Origin: a bacterium
GTDB lineage: Bacteria; Actinomycetota; Acidimicrobiia; Spongiisociales; UBA5794
Direction: 5' to 3'
Length of the DNA stretch: 32,863 nt
Assembly (NCBI GenBank): GCA_024226255.1
Contig: JAAELU010000567.1
Coordinates: forward strand, 1 to 32,863
Part shown: piece by piece, positions 1 through 8,128 of the stretch
Layout: every line of letters starts with the position of its first letter
How positions within the stretch are numbered: the stretch's first letter is position 1
Program-made: the position numbers and the translations under genes
Notes under the pieces: model-generated
What the model saw: the letters and a program-made list of their open reading frames with translations, nothing else
Told to the model about the DNA's origin: nothing
Databases searched by the model: none

Positions 1-1731
1 CTCGGTTGTAGTCGACGCCCACATTGAACGTGAACCTGAGCCGAGCGAAACGGTCATCCAGTCCGAGACCACTTCATCGCTACCCGAATTCCAGTTAGCC
101 AGCACGTAGCCGTCTGCTCCGTAGGTCCCAACCCAATCACCCTGGACGCCGGGACCGAAGTCGGGAGGCACTGATACCTCCGCGGACGTGTTCGCCGTAG
201 CGCCTTCGTTGTCCGTGACAGTTAGAACTACTTCAAAGGTTCCTTCGGTGAGGTAGGTGTGGCTCGGGTTTTGCTGCGTGCTTGTGGAGCTGTCTCCGAA
301 GTCCCACGACCAGTTCACGATGGACCCATCCGGTTCCCAAGTCGTGTCGACGAAATCGCATGTGAGAAGGTCGCAGCTCGAGTCAAAGGCGGCGATGGGT
401 GGGATATTCCCGCCGCCGGTGCCCACCGCAACCGCAACCTCAACGGCGCGTTTGGCATTGACCAACGGTTCTCCGACGCCGTCTGGATCGCCAGGCCACA
501 CTTCGCCGGAACATGTCGCCCCGCCCGGATTGACCGAACCAGATGGGCACTCACCGCTGAGCTGCAGCAGCGCCATCAAGGTGGGAGCGGCGAGTGTCGG
601 CTCGGCCGACAACATGGCCGCAACCACACCGGAGACGTGGGGAGCAGCCATCGAAGTACCGCTCTTCTCGCCGTAGCCTCCGCCGGGCACCGTTGACAGG
701 ATCGGATCGCCTGGCGCGATCACGTCGACACTTGGTCCGTAGTTGCTGAAGTACGCGAATTCGTCATCGCAGAAGATGAAGATGAGAAGACATCCACCGA
801 GGCCGCCTGGAACGCCATCGAGGTCGGTCAAAGCGGACACCGATATGACCTCATCGAACACGGCAGGAATAAACTGTTCGGCCGAGCCGGAATTGTTGCC
901 CGCGGCAGCCACTGCGATCACTCCGAGATCGGTCAGGTCACAGATCGCCTCGTGGATCGCGTCAGAAGTGACGCTGTCGTCACACGTTGAATCCGAACCC
1001 GCCTCGCCGAAGCTCATGTTGGCCACGGTTGGGACCCCGTCAGCCGCCAAGCCCGCCACGTAATTGATACCGCACAGAACCTGAGCTGTGGTCGCGTTGC
1101 CGGTTGCATCGAACGCTTTGACCGCGACCAGGCTCGCCTCAGGGGCAACTCCAACCACACCTGTTCCGTTGAGGGATGCGCCGACGATTCCGGCCACGTG
1201 GGTACCGTGGCTGTTGTCGTCGTCTGCGCTGGCACCTGGTGTGACACAGTTGTAGCCAGCTGCGGCGTCGATGTTCGCCACGAGATCAGGGTGGTCGAGG
1301 TCGATGCCCGAATCGATTACCGCAACGCGGATGCCGGCACCGCGAAATGTACCGCCGGCGAGGTCGTGCAGCTCATCGCCGGAGATTCTGGCGACGCCAT
1401 TCTGAACCTCCTGCAGCCGGAATAACTGGTCTGGTGCCACCGAGCTGACGTGAGGATTCTTCCGGAGAGCGGCGGCCGCCTGGGACGATCCAACGAACGA
1501 GAAGCCTCCGAGGACGTTCTCGAAGACGAATCCAGCTTTGCCGCCAACGCCACGCGCCAATGCGTGAGATACCTGGCCGGGTTGGGCACCCTCATTGAGG
1601 GTGACGATCCAATTCGTCTGCTCTGCGGTCGCCTCGGCCGGCTCGAAGGGCTCGAGTGGGTCGGCTGCGGCAGGGACCACCATCGTGAACACCAAGAGAC
1701 CAGCAAGAAACGTGACGATCGACGTCCGCAT
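1..1731 (-). CDS. Subtilisin-like serine protease (S8) with I9 propeptide and PKD domain, partial
   Basis: Not in the ORF track because it runs off the window; I translated the minus strand and found an open frame of 577 codons with no stop. Residues 1-23 form a signal peptide ending in PAAA. About 38-107 resembles an I9 inhibitor propeptide (starts NWIVTLNEGA). The S8 catalytic domain follows with Asp at VIDSGID (~140), His at HGTHVAG (~175), oxyanion Asn in AAAGNNSG (~279) and Ser at GTSMAAPHVSG (~360), so the triad is complete. A PKD-type fold follows (about 430-540; WSWDFGDSSTS, then HTYLTEGTFEVVLTV). It is thus a secreted, self-processed endopeptidase. The ATG at 1731 has a GAGGGG ribosome site just upstream. 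The C-terminus, where more binding domains or an anchor could lie, is outside the window. Family assignment is secure; substrate is unknown. Confidence 0.93.
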   Translation of the reverse strand, partial: MRTSIVTFLAGLLVFTMVVPAAADPLEPFEPAEATAEQTNWIVTLNEGAQPGQVSHALARGVGGKAGFVFENVLGGFSFVGSSQAAAALRKNPHVSSVAPDQLFRLQEVQNGVARISGDELHDLAGGTFRGAGIRVAVIDSGIDLDHPDLVANIDAAAGYNCVTPGASADDDNSHGTHVAGIVGASLNGTGVVGVAPEASLVAVKAFDATGNATTAQVLCGINYVAGLAADGVPTVANMSFGEAGSDSTCDDSVTSDAIHEAICDLTDLGVIAVAAAGNNSGSAEQFIPAVFDEVISVSALTDLDGVPGGLGGCLLIFIFCDDEFAYFSNYGPSVDVIAPGDPILSTVPGGGYGEKSGTSMAAPHVSGVVAAMLSAEPTLAAPTLMALLQLSGECPSGSVNPGGATCSGEVWPGDPDGVGEPLVNAKRAVEVAVAVGTGGGNIPPIAAFDSSCDLLTCDFVDTTWEPDGSIVNWSWDFGDSSTSTQQNPSHTYLTEGTFEVVLTVTDNEGATANTSAEVSVPPDFGPGVQGDWVGTYGADGYVLANWNSGSDEVVSDWMTVSLGSGSRSMWASTTTE

Positions 1732-1901
1732 ATTCCCCTCCGCGCCTGCGGCAACTGCGCGAATCGGTATGACCCGCGACTGCAAAGAGTGGCCGTACAA
1801 GCACCTCCAAGACTACCGACGGCATCAGCAGCTGGTCAATGGGTCGTCCGCCCCTGAATCTCGCCTGAGCAGGCGGGTGGTCGAGCTCTTCTCGACGCGT
1901 C

Positions 1902-1927
1902 GTGGAGGCCGGCGAACCGGCCCCCAC
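1902..1927 (-). terminator. Hairpin, possible terminator of the molybdoenzyme-rhodanese operon
   Basis: A perfect GGCCGG/CCGGCC stem closes a CGAA tetraloop, and an outer GTGG/CCAC stem extends it after one mismatch. It lies about 25 bp past the stop of the tandem-rhodanese gene and before the protease gene on the same strand. There is no U-tract, so it is either a non-canonical terminator or a palindromic site. Confidence 0.35.
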
Positions 1928-1951
1928 GTCCATGCGTCGACCGACGCGGAT

Positions 1952-2881
1952 TCACTGTGTCTCGATGGGCTCTCCAGCGCCGGTCCACGCCAGGTAGCTG
2001 CCCGAGAAGCCTCGGACATTGTCGAATCCCAGAATGTGGAAAACTGGGACTGATAGGGCTACACGCCAGCCGGACTTGCAGTACGCAATTACCTGCGTAT
2101 CCGTCGGGATGTCAGCAACGTTGTTGCCGATTTCGCGCAGCGTGATGTTGGTTGCCGGGGCAATAAAGCCCTCGGCGTATTCGGCAGGCGTGCGGACGTC
2201 GATGACTGCGGATCCGGCTGCGATAGCGGCCTTGACTGTTTCAACGTCACCGGCTGTCAGCCAGCCCTCGGGGAGGGTGGTGAGGAAGTCGTTGACGGCC
2301 GTGTACATCTCAGGTGCCATTTCGGGAACCTCGTAGGCCGCGGCGGCGACTGTGCCGGTCGAGATCTCCTCTCCAGCGGCAGTCCAGCCGTTCCATCCCG
2401 GGGGATAGGCGAGGACGTTGTCGTATCCGAGCATGCGCAGCGAGGATGTGGCCAAACCGGCTCGCCAGCCCGACTTGCAGTACACAAACACTTGGGTGTC
2501 GGCCGGAATCATCTCCAGGTTCTCACCGAGCGTTCGCAGCGGAATGTTGATCGCATCCAGGATGTGACCCTCGGCATACTCGCCGGTCTCGCGGACGTCG
2601 ATCACCAGGGCATTGCTGGCGGCTACGGCGTCCTTGAATGCGGTGGTATCTCCAACAGCCATGTAGCCCTCAGGGATCGTTGCCGCGTAGTCGGCGACGG
2701 CGGCGACGAGGTCGAAGGTAGCGACTGTGGTTGGGGCTGCAGTCGTTGCCGGAGCCTCGGTTGTCGTTGCCAGCGGCGCGTCAGCAGTTGTATCCGAAGC
2801 GTCATCGCCACCGCACGAGGCGGCCACGAGGGCGAGAGCAACCAAAAGGCCGGTCACGGTCTTGCGACGGAGGATTTTCAT
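1952..2881 (-). CDS. Tandem-rhodanese lipoprotein
   Basis: 309 aa. The N-terminus has a basic start, a hydrophobic segment and a lipobox (LVAASCGG), so it is an exported lipoprotein anchored at the outer face of the membrane. A Thr/Ala/Pro-rich linker (~25-53) leads to two rhodanese domains (about 70-185 and 200-309). Each has the LVIDVRE or AVIDVRT start and an intact active-site Cys in the same loop, YCKSGWR. Both domains therefore look catalytic, which is unusual since two-domain rhodaneses often keep only one active Cys. The AAAGGAAA ribosome site sits before the ATG. It is the last gene of the molybdoenzyme operon, 60 bp after the cytochrome b. That context suggests handling of sulfane sulfur made or used by the enzyme outside the cell; this role is inference. 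Confidence 0.9.
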   Translation of the reverse strand: MKILRRKTVTGLLVALALVAASCGGDDASDTTADAPLATTTEAPATTAAPTTVATFDLVAAVADYAATIPEGYMAVGDTTAFKDAVAASNALVIDVRETGEYAEGHILDAINIPLRTLGENLEMIPADTQVFVYCKSGWRAGLATSSLRMLGYDNVLAYPPGWNGWTAAGEEISTGTVAAAAYEVPEMAPEMYTAVNDFLTTLPEGWLTAGDVETVKAAIAAGSAVIDVRTPAEYAEGFIAPATNITLREIGNNVADIPTDTQVIAYCKSGWRVALSVPVFHILGFDNVRGFSGSYLAWTGAGEPIETQ

Positions 2882-2941
2882 TGGTTTCCTTTCTTACGGT
2901 GAGCGCCGAAACTGGTTCTGACGCCGAAGTCTGTGTAGGTC

Positions 2942-3625
2942 CTAGGTTTGTGGGGCCGGTTGTTCTTCTTTTTCGATTTGGGGCTCCTCCTCGGCGTGCT
3001 CGATTTCCTCCACCCACTTGGAGTGTTCGAGCCGCGCCTCGTCCTCATCCACGTATCCGGTCGTCATGGACGACATTGCCTTGTAGACGTACGTGAAATA
3101 GAGGTGGCCGACCAGCAGGAGGGTCAGTGCCAGCATCGAGAGGTCGTGTATCACTGCGGTCCAAGCCAGTCCGGTGGCCCCCAACGTGGGCTTGATGAAC
3201 CACATAGCCAACCCGGACAACACGATCGACAGCGAGATGACGATCACTGCCCCGTGGTGGAGCTTCTGGCCTGCATTGAGGCGACCCTGGGGCGGCATCT
3301 CGGCGGCATGGCCCATTGCATAGCGGTACATGTGCTTGAACCAGGAGATGTCGTCGCGGTCGTACCTGAACGTCTCGCGGAGGAGCTCTTTGGCCCCTTC
3401 GCGATCTGCCAGCAGGTATGCGACCGGGACAAGCATGAATGCGATCGCTCCGACCCGGTGGAGCCATCGCGAGTTACCGCCCACAGCCAAGAACGACAAC
3501 GGACCCCACAGCAGGACCATCCCCGTCAGTAGCAGCAGAATGAACGAACTCGCCAGAAGGGCATGAACAAATCGTTGGTTGCGTCGGTAGCGCAGGATCT
3601 TGTGGTCGTGGTCATGTTTCGCCAT
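2942..3625 (-). CDS. FdnI-type cytochrome b subunit of a molybdopterin oxidoreductase
   Basis: 227 aa with four predicted membrane segments: FVHALLASSFILLLLTGMVL, a second after WLHRVGAIAF, a third after QKLHHGAVIVISLSIVLSG, and IHDLSMLALTLLLVGHLYF. The histidines in these segments (FVH, WLH, LHH, GHLYF) match the heme b and quinone-site pattern of formate dehydrogenase gamma subunits and the related NrfD-free cytochromes of sulfur enzymes. The C-terminal tail is very acidic. It would pass electrons between the quinone pool and the periplasmic Fe-S subunit. It starts one base after the ferredoxin stop (TGACATG), so it is translationally coupled. Family is secure; direction of electron flow is not known. 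Confidence 0.88.
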   Translation of the reverse strand: MAKHDHDHKILRYRRNQRFVHALLASSFILLLLTGMVLLWGPLSFLAVGGNSRWLHRVGAIAFMLVPVAYLLADREGAKELLRETFRYDRDDISWFKHMYRYAMGHAAEMPPQGRLNAGQKLHHGAVIVISLSIVLSGLAMWFIKPTLGATGLAWTAVIHDLSMLALTLLLVGHLYFTYVYKAMSSMTTGYVDEDEARLEHSKWVEEIEHAEEEPQIEKEEQPAPQT

Positions 3626-3626
3626 G

Positions 3627-4409
3627 TCAGCCCTCCTCTGATTCGGTCTGGCGGGTCGCCGCTCCCGCGATGGCTACCTCGCCGGCTTCGATGCTGCGTA
3701 GCTCCTGCATGTGGATTCGGCGAGCGATTACCGCAGCAACTCCCGCGGCCACCGCGGTAGCCGCGGTCAGGCCAAGTGATGCCGGTTGCACGATGCCGGT
3801 CCAAAGGCCGGCGGCGATCGGGGGGTCGACGTCGAGCGGCAGGTCCAACTTCTCCGGATCGTCCGGGGTAACGACTATCACGCCAAGGCCCCCAGCCTGG
3901 TCTTCGCCATAGACCTGGGCGTTCGGATAGCGAGTCTTGAGTGCAGCCGCCCGCTGCTTGGCTTCGGCGAGGATCTCGGTGCGTTCGCCAAACTCGAGTG
4001 CCCGGCTGGGGCAGGTGGTAACGCACCACGGTTCGCCGCCGGCCTTGGTGGCGGCAGCACACCCGTCGCATTTGCTCGAGAGACCATCGACCATTCTGGG
4101 TACGCCGTATGGGCACGACTCGACGCAGTAGCTGCATCCGCTACATGCGTCCCGATCGAGTCGGGTCATCCCATCTTCTTTGAAGAGTGCGCCAGTGGGA
4201 CAGACCGCAACGCACGCCGCGTCGGCGCAGTGATAGCAGCGGTGGTTTCCGAAACCACCTTCGAGAATTGGGAAGGTTCCTCTGGTCTGTTCGATCAGCT
4301 GGATGTACTGGGTGCCTTCGTTGAGCTCGTTGCCGACTTTGCAGGCGGCGACGCAGGCTTGGCAGCCGATACAGCGTCCCAGGTCCAACAGGAATGCTAT
4401 TTCAGTCAT
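3627..4409 (-). CDS. Four-cluster ferredoxin subunit with C-terminal membrane anchor
   Basis: 260 aa from the ATG at 4409, chosen because AGGAGG lies 6 nt upstream and it follows the previous stop by one base; the longer track start would run into the upstream gene. Four Cys groups are visible: CIGCQACVAAC, CYHCADAACVAVC, CSGCSYCVESC and CDGCAAATKAGGEPWCVTTC, fitting four [4Fe-4S] clusters as in FdnH/PhsB/PsrB-type subunits. Near the C-terminus (about 212-240) a hydrophobic stretch (GLTAATAVAAGVAAVIA) can act as a single transmembrane anchor, as in FdnH. It wires the molybdoenzyme to the cytochrome b. There is no signal of its own, so export would piggyback on the Tat signal of the large subunit. 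Confidence 0.9.
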   Translation of the reverse strand: MTEIAFLLDLGRCIGCQACVAACKVGNELNEGTQYIQLIEQTRGTFPILEGGFGNHRCYHCADAACVAVCPTGALFKEDGMTRLDRDACSGCSYCVESCPYGVPRMVDGLSSKCDGCAAATKAGGEPWCVTTCPSRALEFGERTEILAEAKQRAAALKTRYPNAQVYGEDQAGGLGVIVVTPDDPEKLDLPLDVDPPIAAGLWTGIVQPASLGLTAATAVAAGVAAVIARRIHMQELRSIEAGEVAIAGAATRQTESEEG

Positions 4410-4410
4410 G

Positions 4411-6705
4411 TCAGACCTCCTTGCGCAATCGAACGAAGTTGACACGCATCCCGGCGCCCCCGCTGATTGGGTCGAGCGCGTACCTGGTCTGGAGCTTCGT
4501 GTCGCTGGCCCCGACGCCGTGGGCTCTGGTCAAGCCGGGGGAATCCTGGCCGAAGCCATGGACCAGGAAGACTGCGTCATCCCGGATGCGTTGGGTGGCC
4601 TTGACCTTGATCGGTCCGCTGGTCGCTCCGTCTTGGTTCTCGAGCCAGACCTCATCGCCGGAGCTGAAACCAGCCGCCGATGCGGCGTCCTCGTTCACCC
4701 AGACCTCGTTCTCGGAATACAGCTCGTTGAGGAGCGGCGTGTTCTGAGTCTTGGCGAAGGTGTGCACCGGGTGGCGGCCGTACAGGAGTCGGAAGAAGCC
4801 GTCGGGCGGTTCCTCAACCGGCTCGAATACCGGCATGGCGTCATGTCCGGCCTCTGCGAGCTGTTCTGAGTAGAACTCGATCTTCTCCGACGGCGTGTGG
4901 AACGGTGACGCTCCCTCGAAGTCCTCGAGGTAGGGCTTTCCGGCCTGGATGATGACTCCGCCACTGTCACGCATCTTCTCCAAGCTCGAGCCGACGGAGC
5001 GCAGCCGAGTGTTGAGGTATTCCTCTGCCGTCTCCCACCTGAAGAAGGAGTCGAGACCGACCCTGAGGCCGAGCTCACGGGCCATCCACCATCCTGGCTT
5101 CGTGTCATAGAGCGGCTCGATAGCCGGCTCTCGCATCGCGATATATGGGGTCTTGTGGGCGACGGCGAACAGCTCGTCATAACGTTCGAGGTAGGTCGCT
5201 TCGGGCAATACGACGTCCGCCCAGGCAACGTGTTCCTGGGGGAGCACATCGATGGCTACCACCAGGTCGAGCGCCTTGAGGGCCTCGATCGTGCGGGGCA
5301 CGTTCGGCACCGAGTTGAGCAGATTCGTCCCATAGACGATCAACCCCTTGATCGGATATGGATCACCGCTGATCATCGGGTCGATCAGCTCCTGCATTGC
5401 AGTGGAGCCCCGCAGGAATGTGTCTCTCGCCCCATCGGCGCGAGCCTTGCCCGTCGGCCCCAAGGGGAGCTCGTCGCTCTCTTCTCCCGGTTCGGCGGAG
5501 CAACCGCCGGAGCTGCCGGCCACTGCAAATGGCGGATGGGGATATGCCTCTAGGTAGGGAGATTTACTGAAGTACATGCCGCCGTGACGCCCGTAGGCTC
5601 CCAGCAGCGCGTTGATCAGATAGGTGGCCCGCATCCGCTGCGTGTCATTGCCGTACCAGACCACGTGGCGACCGGGCATGATCACCGAGCGAGGTTTGCT
5701 GGCGGCCATAACACGGGCAGTGGTGCGAATTTGATCGGCGGACAGGTCGGTTATCGGGGCTGCCCACTCCGGTGTGAATTCGGCCACATGGTCGGCCAGG
5801 GCATCAAAACCTTCGGTCCACTCGGCCACGTACTCGGCGTCGGAGAGACCTTCCGTGATGATGACATTCATCCACGCCAGCAGCAGGGCGGTATCGGTTC
5901 CCGGCTTGATCGGGAGCCAGTGGTCTGCCTTGGCGGCAACGCTGGAGAACCGGGGGTCGACAACGATTACCGAGGCGCCCCTACTCCACGCCGCCGAGAA
6001 GTCTTGCATCACCGTGTTGCGCGTGTCCTCGCCGATGTGGCTGCCGATGAGGGTCAAACACTCGAGCTCGTCCCAGTCGACCGGCTCGTGGCCGCCCACA
6101 CCTAGTCCGTACGTGAGGATGGCGGCTTCCTCGCGCGGTGACAGGCACAGCGAGGAGGACGGTTTGGCTGCATTGGGCGTGCCGAACGCCTGCGCAAAAT
6201 AGTCGGTGAACCAGAACTCTCCCGAGGTGTGGCCGAAGACTGCCAGTGACTCGGGGCCGTGGGTGTCCTTGAGGGTGTTGATCTTGGAGGCGGTGTAGTC
6301 AAGGGCTTCTTCCCAAGTCACTTCGCGGAATTTGCCCTCGCCGCGTTCTCCTGTCCGAATCATCGGAGATTGCAGCCGGTCGGGGTCATAGGCGAAGGAG
6401 ACGCCACCTTGTCCACGGGCACACAGCATGCCGCGGCTCTTCGGGTCGGCCTGGTTGCCATCGATCTTCTGGACTACGCCATCGACGGATTGCACGACCA
6501 CGCCACAGCGCCAGGGGCACATGTCGCAGTAGTTGTAGGTCGTCTTGATCTCACCACGGCGATACCAGGGCGCGGTTCCGTTGGCGAGCGCCAGGCCGTT
6601 CCGGGCCGGGTTGGAAGGTCGCAATCCAACGGCGGCCAGTGTGCCCGCGGCCGTGCCTGATTTCAGGAACGTGCGACGGGTGATTTTGAGCTGGGCGCGA
6701 GCCAT
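4411..6705 (-). CDS. Tat-exported molybdopterin oxidoreductase, thiosulfate/polysulfide reductase-like
   Basis: 764 aa from ATG 6705; the track start 96 bp upstream is rejected because the Tat signal follows this ATG directly (TRRTFLKSG, then an Ala/Gly-rich hydrophobic run). A [4Fe-4S] site follows (CDMCPWRC, then GMLCARG). The likely Mo ligand is Cys in SSLCLSPREE. The residue after it is not His, so it does not fit formate dehydrogenase, where [U/C]-H is conserved; PhsA/PsrA-like sulfur reductases or oxidases fit better. MGD-binding blocks (VVDPRFS, KGLIVYGTNLLNS) and a C-terminal dinucleotide-binding domain (EVWLENQDGA, FLVHGFG) are present. It heads a four-gene operon with ferredoxin, cytochrome b and a rhodanese lipoprotein. 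The substrate (thiosulfate, polysulfide, tetrathionate or another) cannot be settled from sequence. Confidence 0.85.
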   Translation of the reverse strand: MARAQLKITRRTFLKSGTAAGTLAAVGLRPSNPARNGLALANGTAPWYRRGEIKTTYNYCDMCPWRCGVVVQSVDGVVQKIDGNQADPKSRGMLCARGQGGVSFAYDPDRLQSPMIRTGERGEGKFREVTWEEALDYTASKINTLKDTHGPESLAVFGHTSGEFWFTDYFAQAFGTPNAAKPSSSLCLSPREEAAILTYGLGVGGHEPVDWDELECLTLIGSHIGEDTRNTVMQDFSAAWSRGASVIVVDPRFSSVAAKADHWLPIKPGTDTALLLAWMNVIITEGLSDAEYVAEWTEGFDALADHVAEFTPEWAAPITDLSADQIRTTARVMAASKPRSVIMPGRHVVWYGNDTQRMRATYLINALLGAYGRHGGMYFSKSPYLEAYPHPPFAVAGSSGGCSAEPGEESDELPLGPTGKARADGARDTFLRGSTAMQELIDPMISGDPYPIKGLIVYGTNLLNSVPNVPRTIEALKALDLVVAIDVLPQEHVAWADVVLPEATYLERYDELFAVAHKTPYIAMREPAIEPLYDTKPGWWMARELGLRVGLDSFFRWETAEEYLNTRLRSVGSSLEKMRDSGGVIIQAGKPYLEDFEGASPFHTPSEKIEFYSEQLAEAGHDAMPVFEPVEEPPDGFFRLLYGRHPVHTFAKTQNTPLLNELYSENEVWVNEDAASAAGFSSGDEVWLENQDGATSGPIKVKATQRIRDDAVFLVHGFGQDSPGLTRAHGVGASDTKLQTRYALDPISGGAGMRVNFVRLRKEV

Positions 6706-7283
6706 TTTTCTACCTTCTTCGACAGGGGGACAGCCGGCGCCTTGGACGATGGCGTGCGACGGTCGAAAGGTGGAACGGAGAGCCGACCCGCCTGCTTGCA
6801 CTTGCTGCGCAGTCGGCAGCAGTTGCTCACATAGCGGCTCTGATGGTGCGGTCTCCCCGCATCGGTCTGGTGAACTTGGTTTGAGCGTATTGGGGTCCAG
6901 CCGCCGTCAGCCAGAACCCGTCTTGTTGGAGTGTCCATCGAAACAGCTGCATTGTTTCACCGCGACTTTCGACTCTCCAGAGGCAAATGTCCCGAGTCAA
7001 CGGGGTCGCATGGACGTAGTGATTCTGGCCTCTTCGCTGGTACTTTAGTTAGAGATACTTATGTCACACCAGAGCGCAGGTGAAGGAGTGAACGGAGCTG
7101 CGCAGGAGCTACCTAGGAACTGCGCCAGGTCCGGTCGCACCACCTGCCTCATGCCTCACATCTCACATCTGTCTTCTGCCTGATCCTGTTGCGGACAGCT
7201 CACACAAGTCTGGCGTTACCGATTTCGCCCAAGTAGCGGGAGAGATCCAGGTAGATTGACTGCCGCAACTTCCTGGAGGCCCA
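6706..7283. other. Divergent intergenic region, no gene seen
   Basis: 578 bp between the molybdoenzyme operon (minus) and the deacetylase gene (plus). The frames here give only shadow ORFs with no recognisable motif. It should hold the promoters of both units. On the minus strand a TTGACT hexamer is visible near 6989-7000 but without a clear -10. Around 7145-7175 there is a pyrimidine-rich run with repeated CTCACATCT, of unknown meaning. Confidence 0.5.
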
Positions 7284-8108
7284 TTGGCTACGCTCGTGGC
7301 GTTCCACGCCCACCCAGATGACGAATCGATCTCGATGGGTGGCACCATGGCCAAAGCCGCTGCGGCCGGCCACAAGGTAGTTGTGGTCACTGCAACCGAT
7401 GGTGCGGTCGGCGAGGTTGCCGATGGGTTTCTCCGCTCGGGTGAGAGTCTCGAGGATCGACGAACGGTCGAGTTGTACAAGGCAGCCGCGATTCTGGGAA
7501 TCGATGGGGCCCTCCAGCTGGGCTACCGGGACTCGGGCATGATGAACACCGAGGACAACGTGCATCCGCAGTGTTTCTGGCAGGCGGATGTGGACGATGC
7601 CGCCACCAAGCTGGCCGGAATCCTGAATGAGGTGGGGACGGACGTTCTCACCGTCTACGACAGCTACGGCGGGTATGGCCACCCAGACCACATCCAGGTA
7701 CATCGAGTCGGGCACGCGGCCGCCCTGCAGGCAGGAGTCGGGCGGGTGTTCGAGGTCTCGATGAATCGTGACCGGATCAAAACAATGCAAGCGATGCAAC
7801 CGGACGAGGGTGAAGGTTCCGATCGGGGACCCCGGGATGATGATGATCGATTCGACATTGACAAGATCGGGTTGCCGGAGTCCGAGATCACTACCGCTGT
7901 CGACGTTGCCGATGTCTTGGACACCAAGCGAGCGGCGATGGCGGCTCACGCCAGCCAGATAGGTGAAGACAGCTGGTTCCTGGCTCTGCCACCCGAGGCA
8001 TTTGCCGTGGCGTTCGGCACTGAGTGGTTCCGACAAGTACACCCCGAATTCTCCGGTGATCCAATAGCTGATCGAACCAGTTGGATCCTGGAGGGCCTGC
8101 CTCTCTGA
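7284..8108 (+). CDS. PIG-L family deacetylase
   Basis: 274 aa. It starts at a TTG preceded by TGGAGG at a good distance. The zinc-site motif AHPDDE occurs at residues 9-14 and a second metal-binding segment is GHPDH (~133-137), as in MshB, Mca and other GlcNAc-deacetylases. The fold expected is Rossmann-like with a mononuclear zinc. In actinobacteria close relatives act in mycothiol synthesis or on mycothiol conjugates, but sequence alone does not choose between these and other N-acetyl sugar substrates. It is followed by malic enzyme after 20 bp, but the second gene has its own promoter-like box, so they need not share one transcript. Confidence 0.85.
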   Translation: MATLVAFHAHPDDESISMGGTMAKAAAAGHKVVVVTATDGAVGEVADGFLRSGESLEDRRTVELYKAAAILGIDGALQLGYRDSGMMNTEDNVHPQCFWQADVDDAATKLAGILNEVGTDVLTVYDSYGGYGHPDHIQVHRVGHAAALQAGVGRVFEVSMNRDRIKTMQAMQPDEGEGSDRGPRDDDDRFDIDKIGLPESEITTAVDVADVLDTKRAAMAAHASQIGEDSWFLALPPEAFAVAFGTEWFRQVHPEFSGDPIADRTSWILEGLPL

Positions 8109-8113
8109 CCGGC

Positions 8114-8119
8114 TACGGT
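8114..8119 (+). promoter_or_regulatory. Candidate -10 box of the malic enzyme gene
   Basis: TACGGT, 9 nt before the ATG at 8129. It fits the TAnnnT pattern seen before many genes here and would give a leaderless or almost leaderless mRNA. Confidence 0.35.
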
Positions 8120-8128
8120 GGTGGCCCT

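Noticed and set aside
259-1754. Plus- and minus-strand track ORFs over the protease gene
   Set aside because: They are shadows; the real frame is the open minus-strand frame with the complete S8 triad, which the track does not list because it has no stop in the window.
4411-6705. Second formate dehydrogenase
   Set aside because: The Mo-ligand Cys is followed by Leu and not by the conserved His of FDH, so a sulfur-compound enzyme is preferred, though the FdnI-type cytochrome leaves some doubt.
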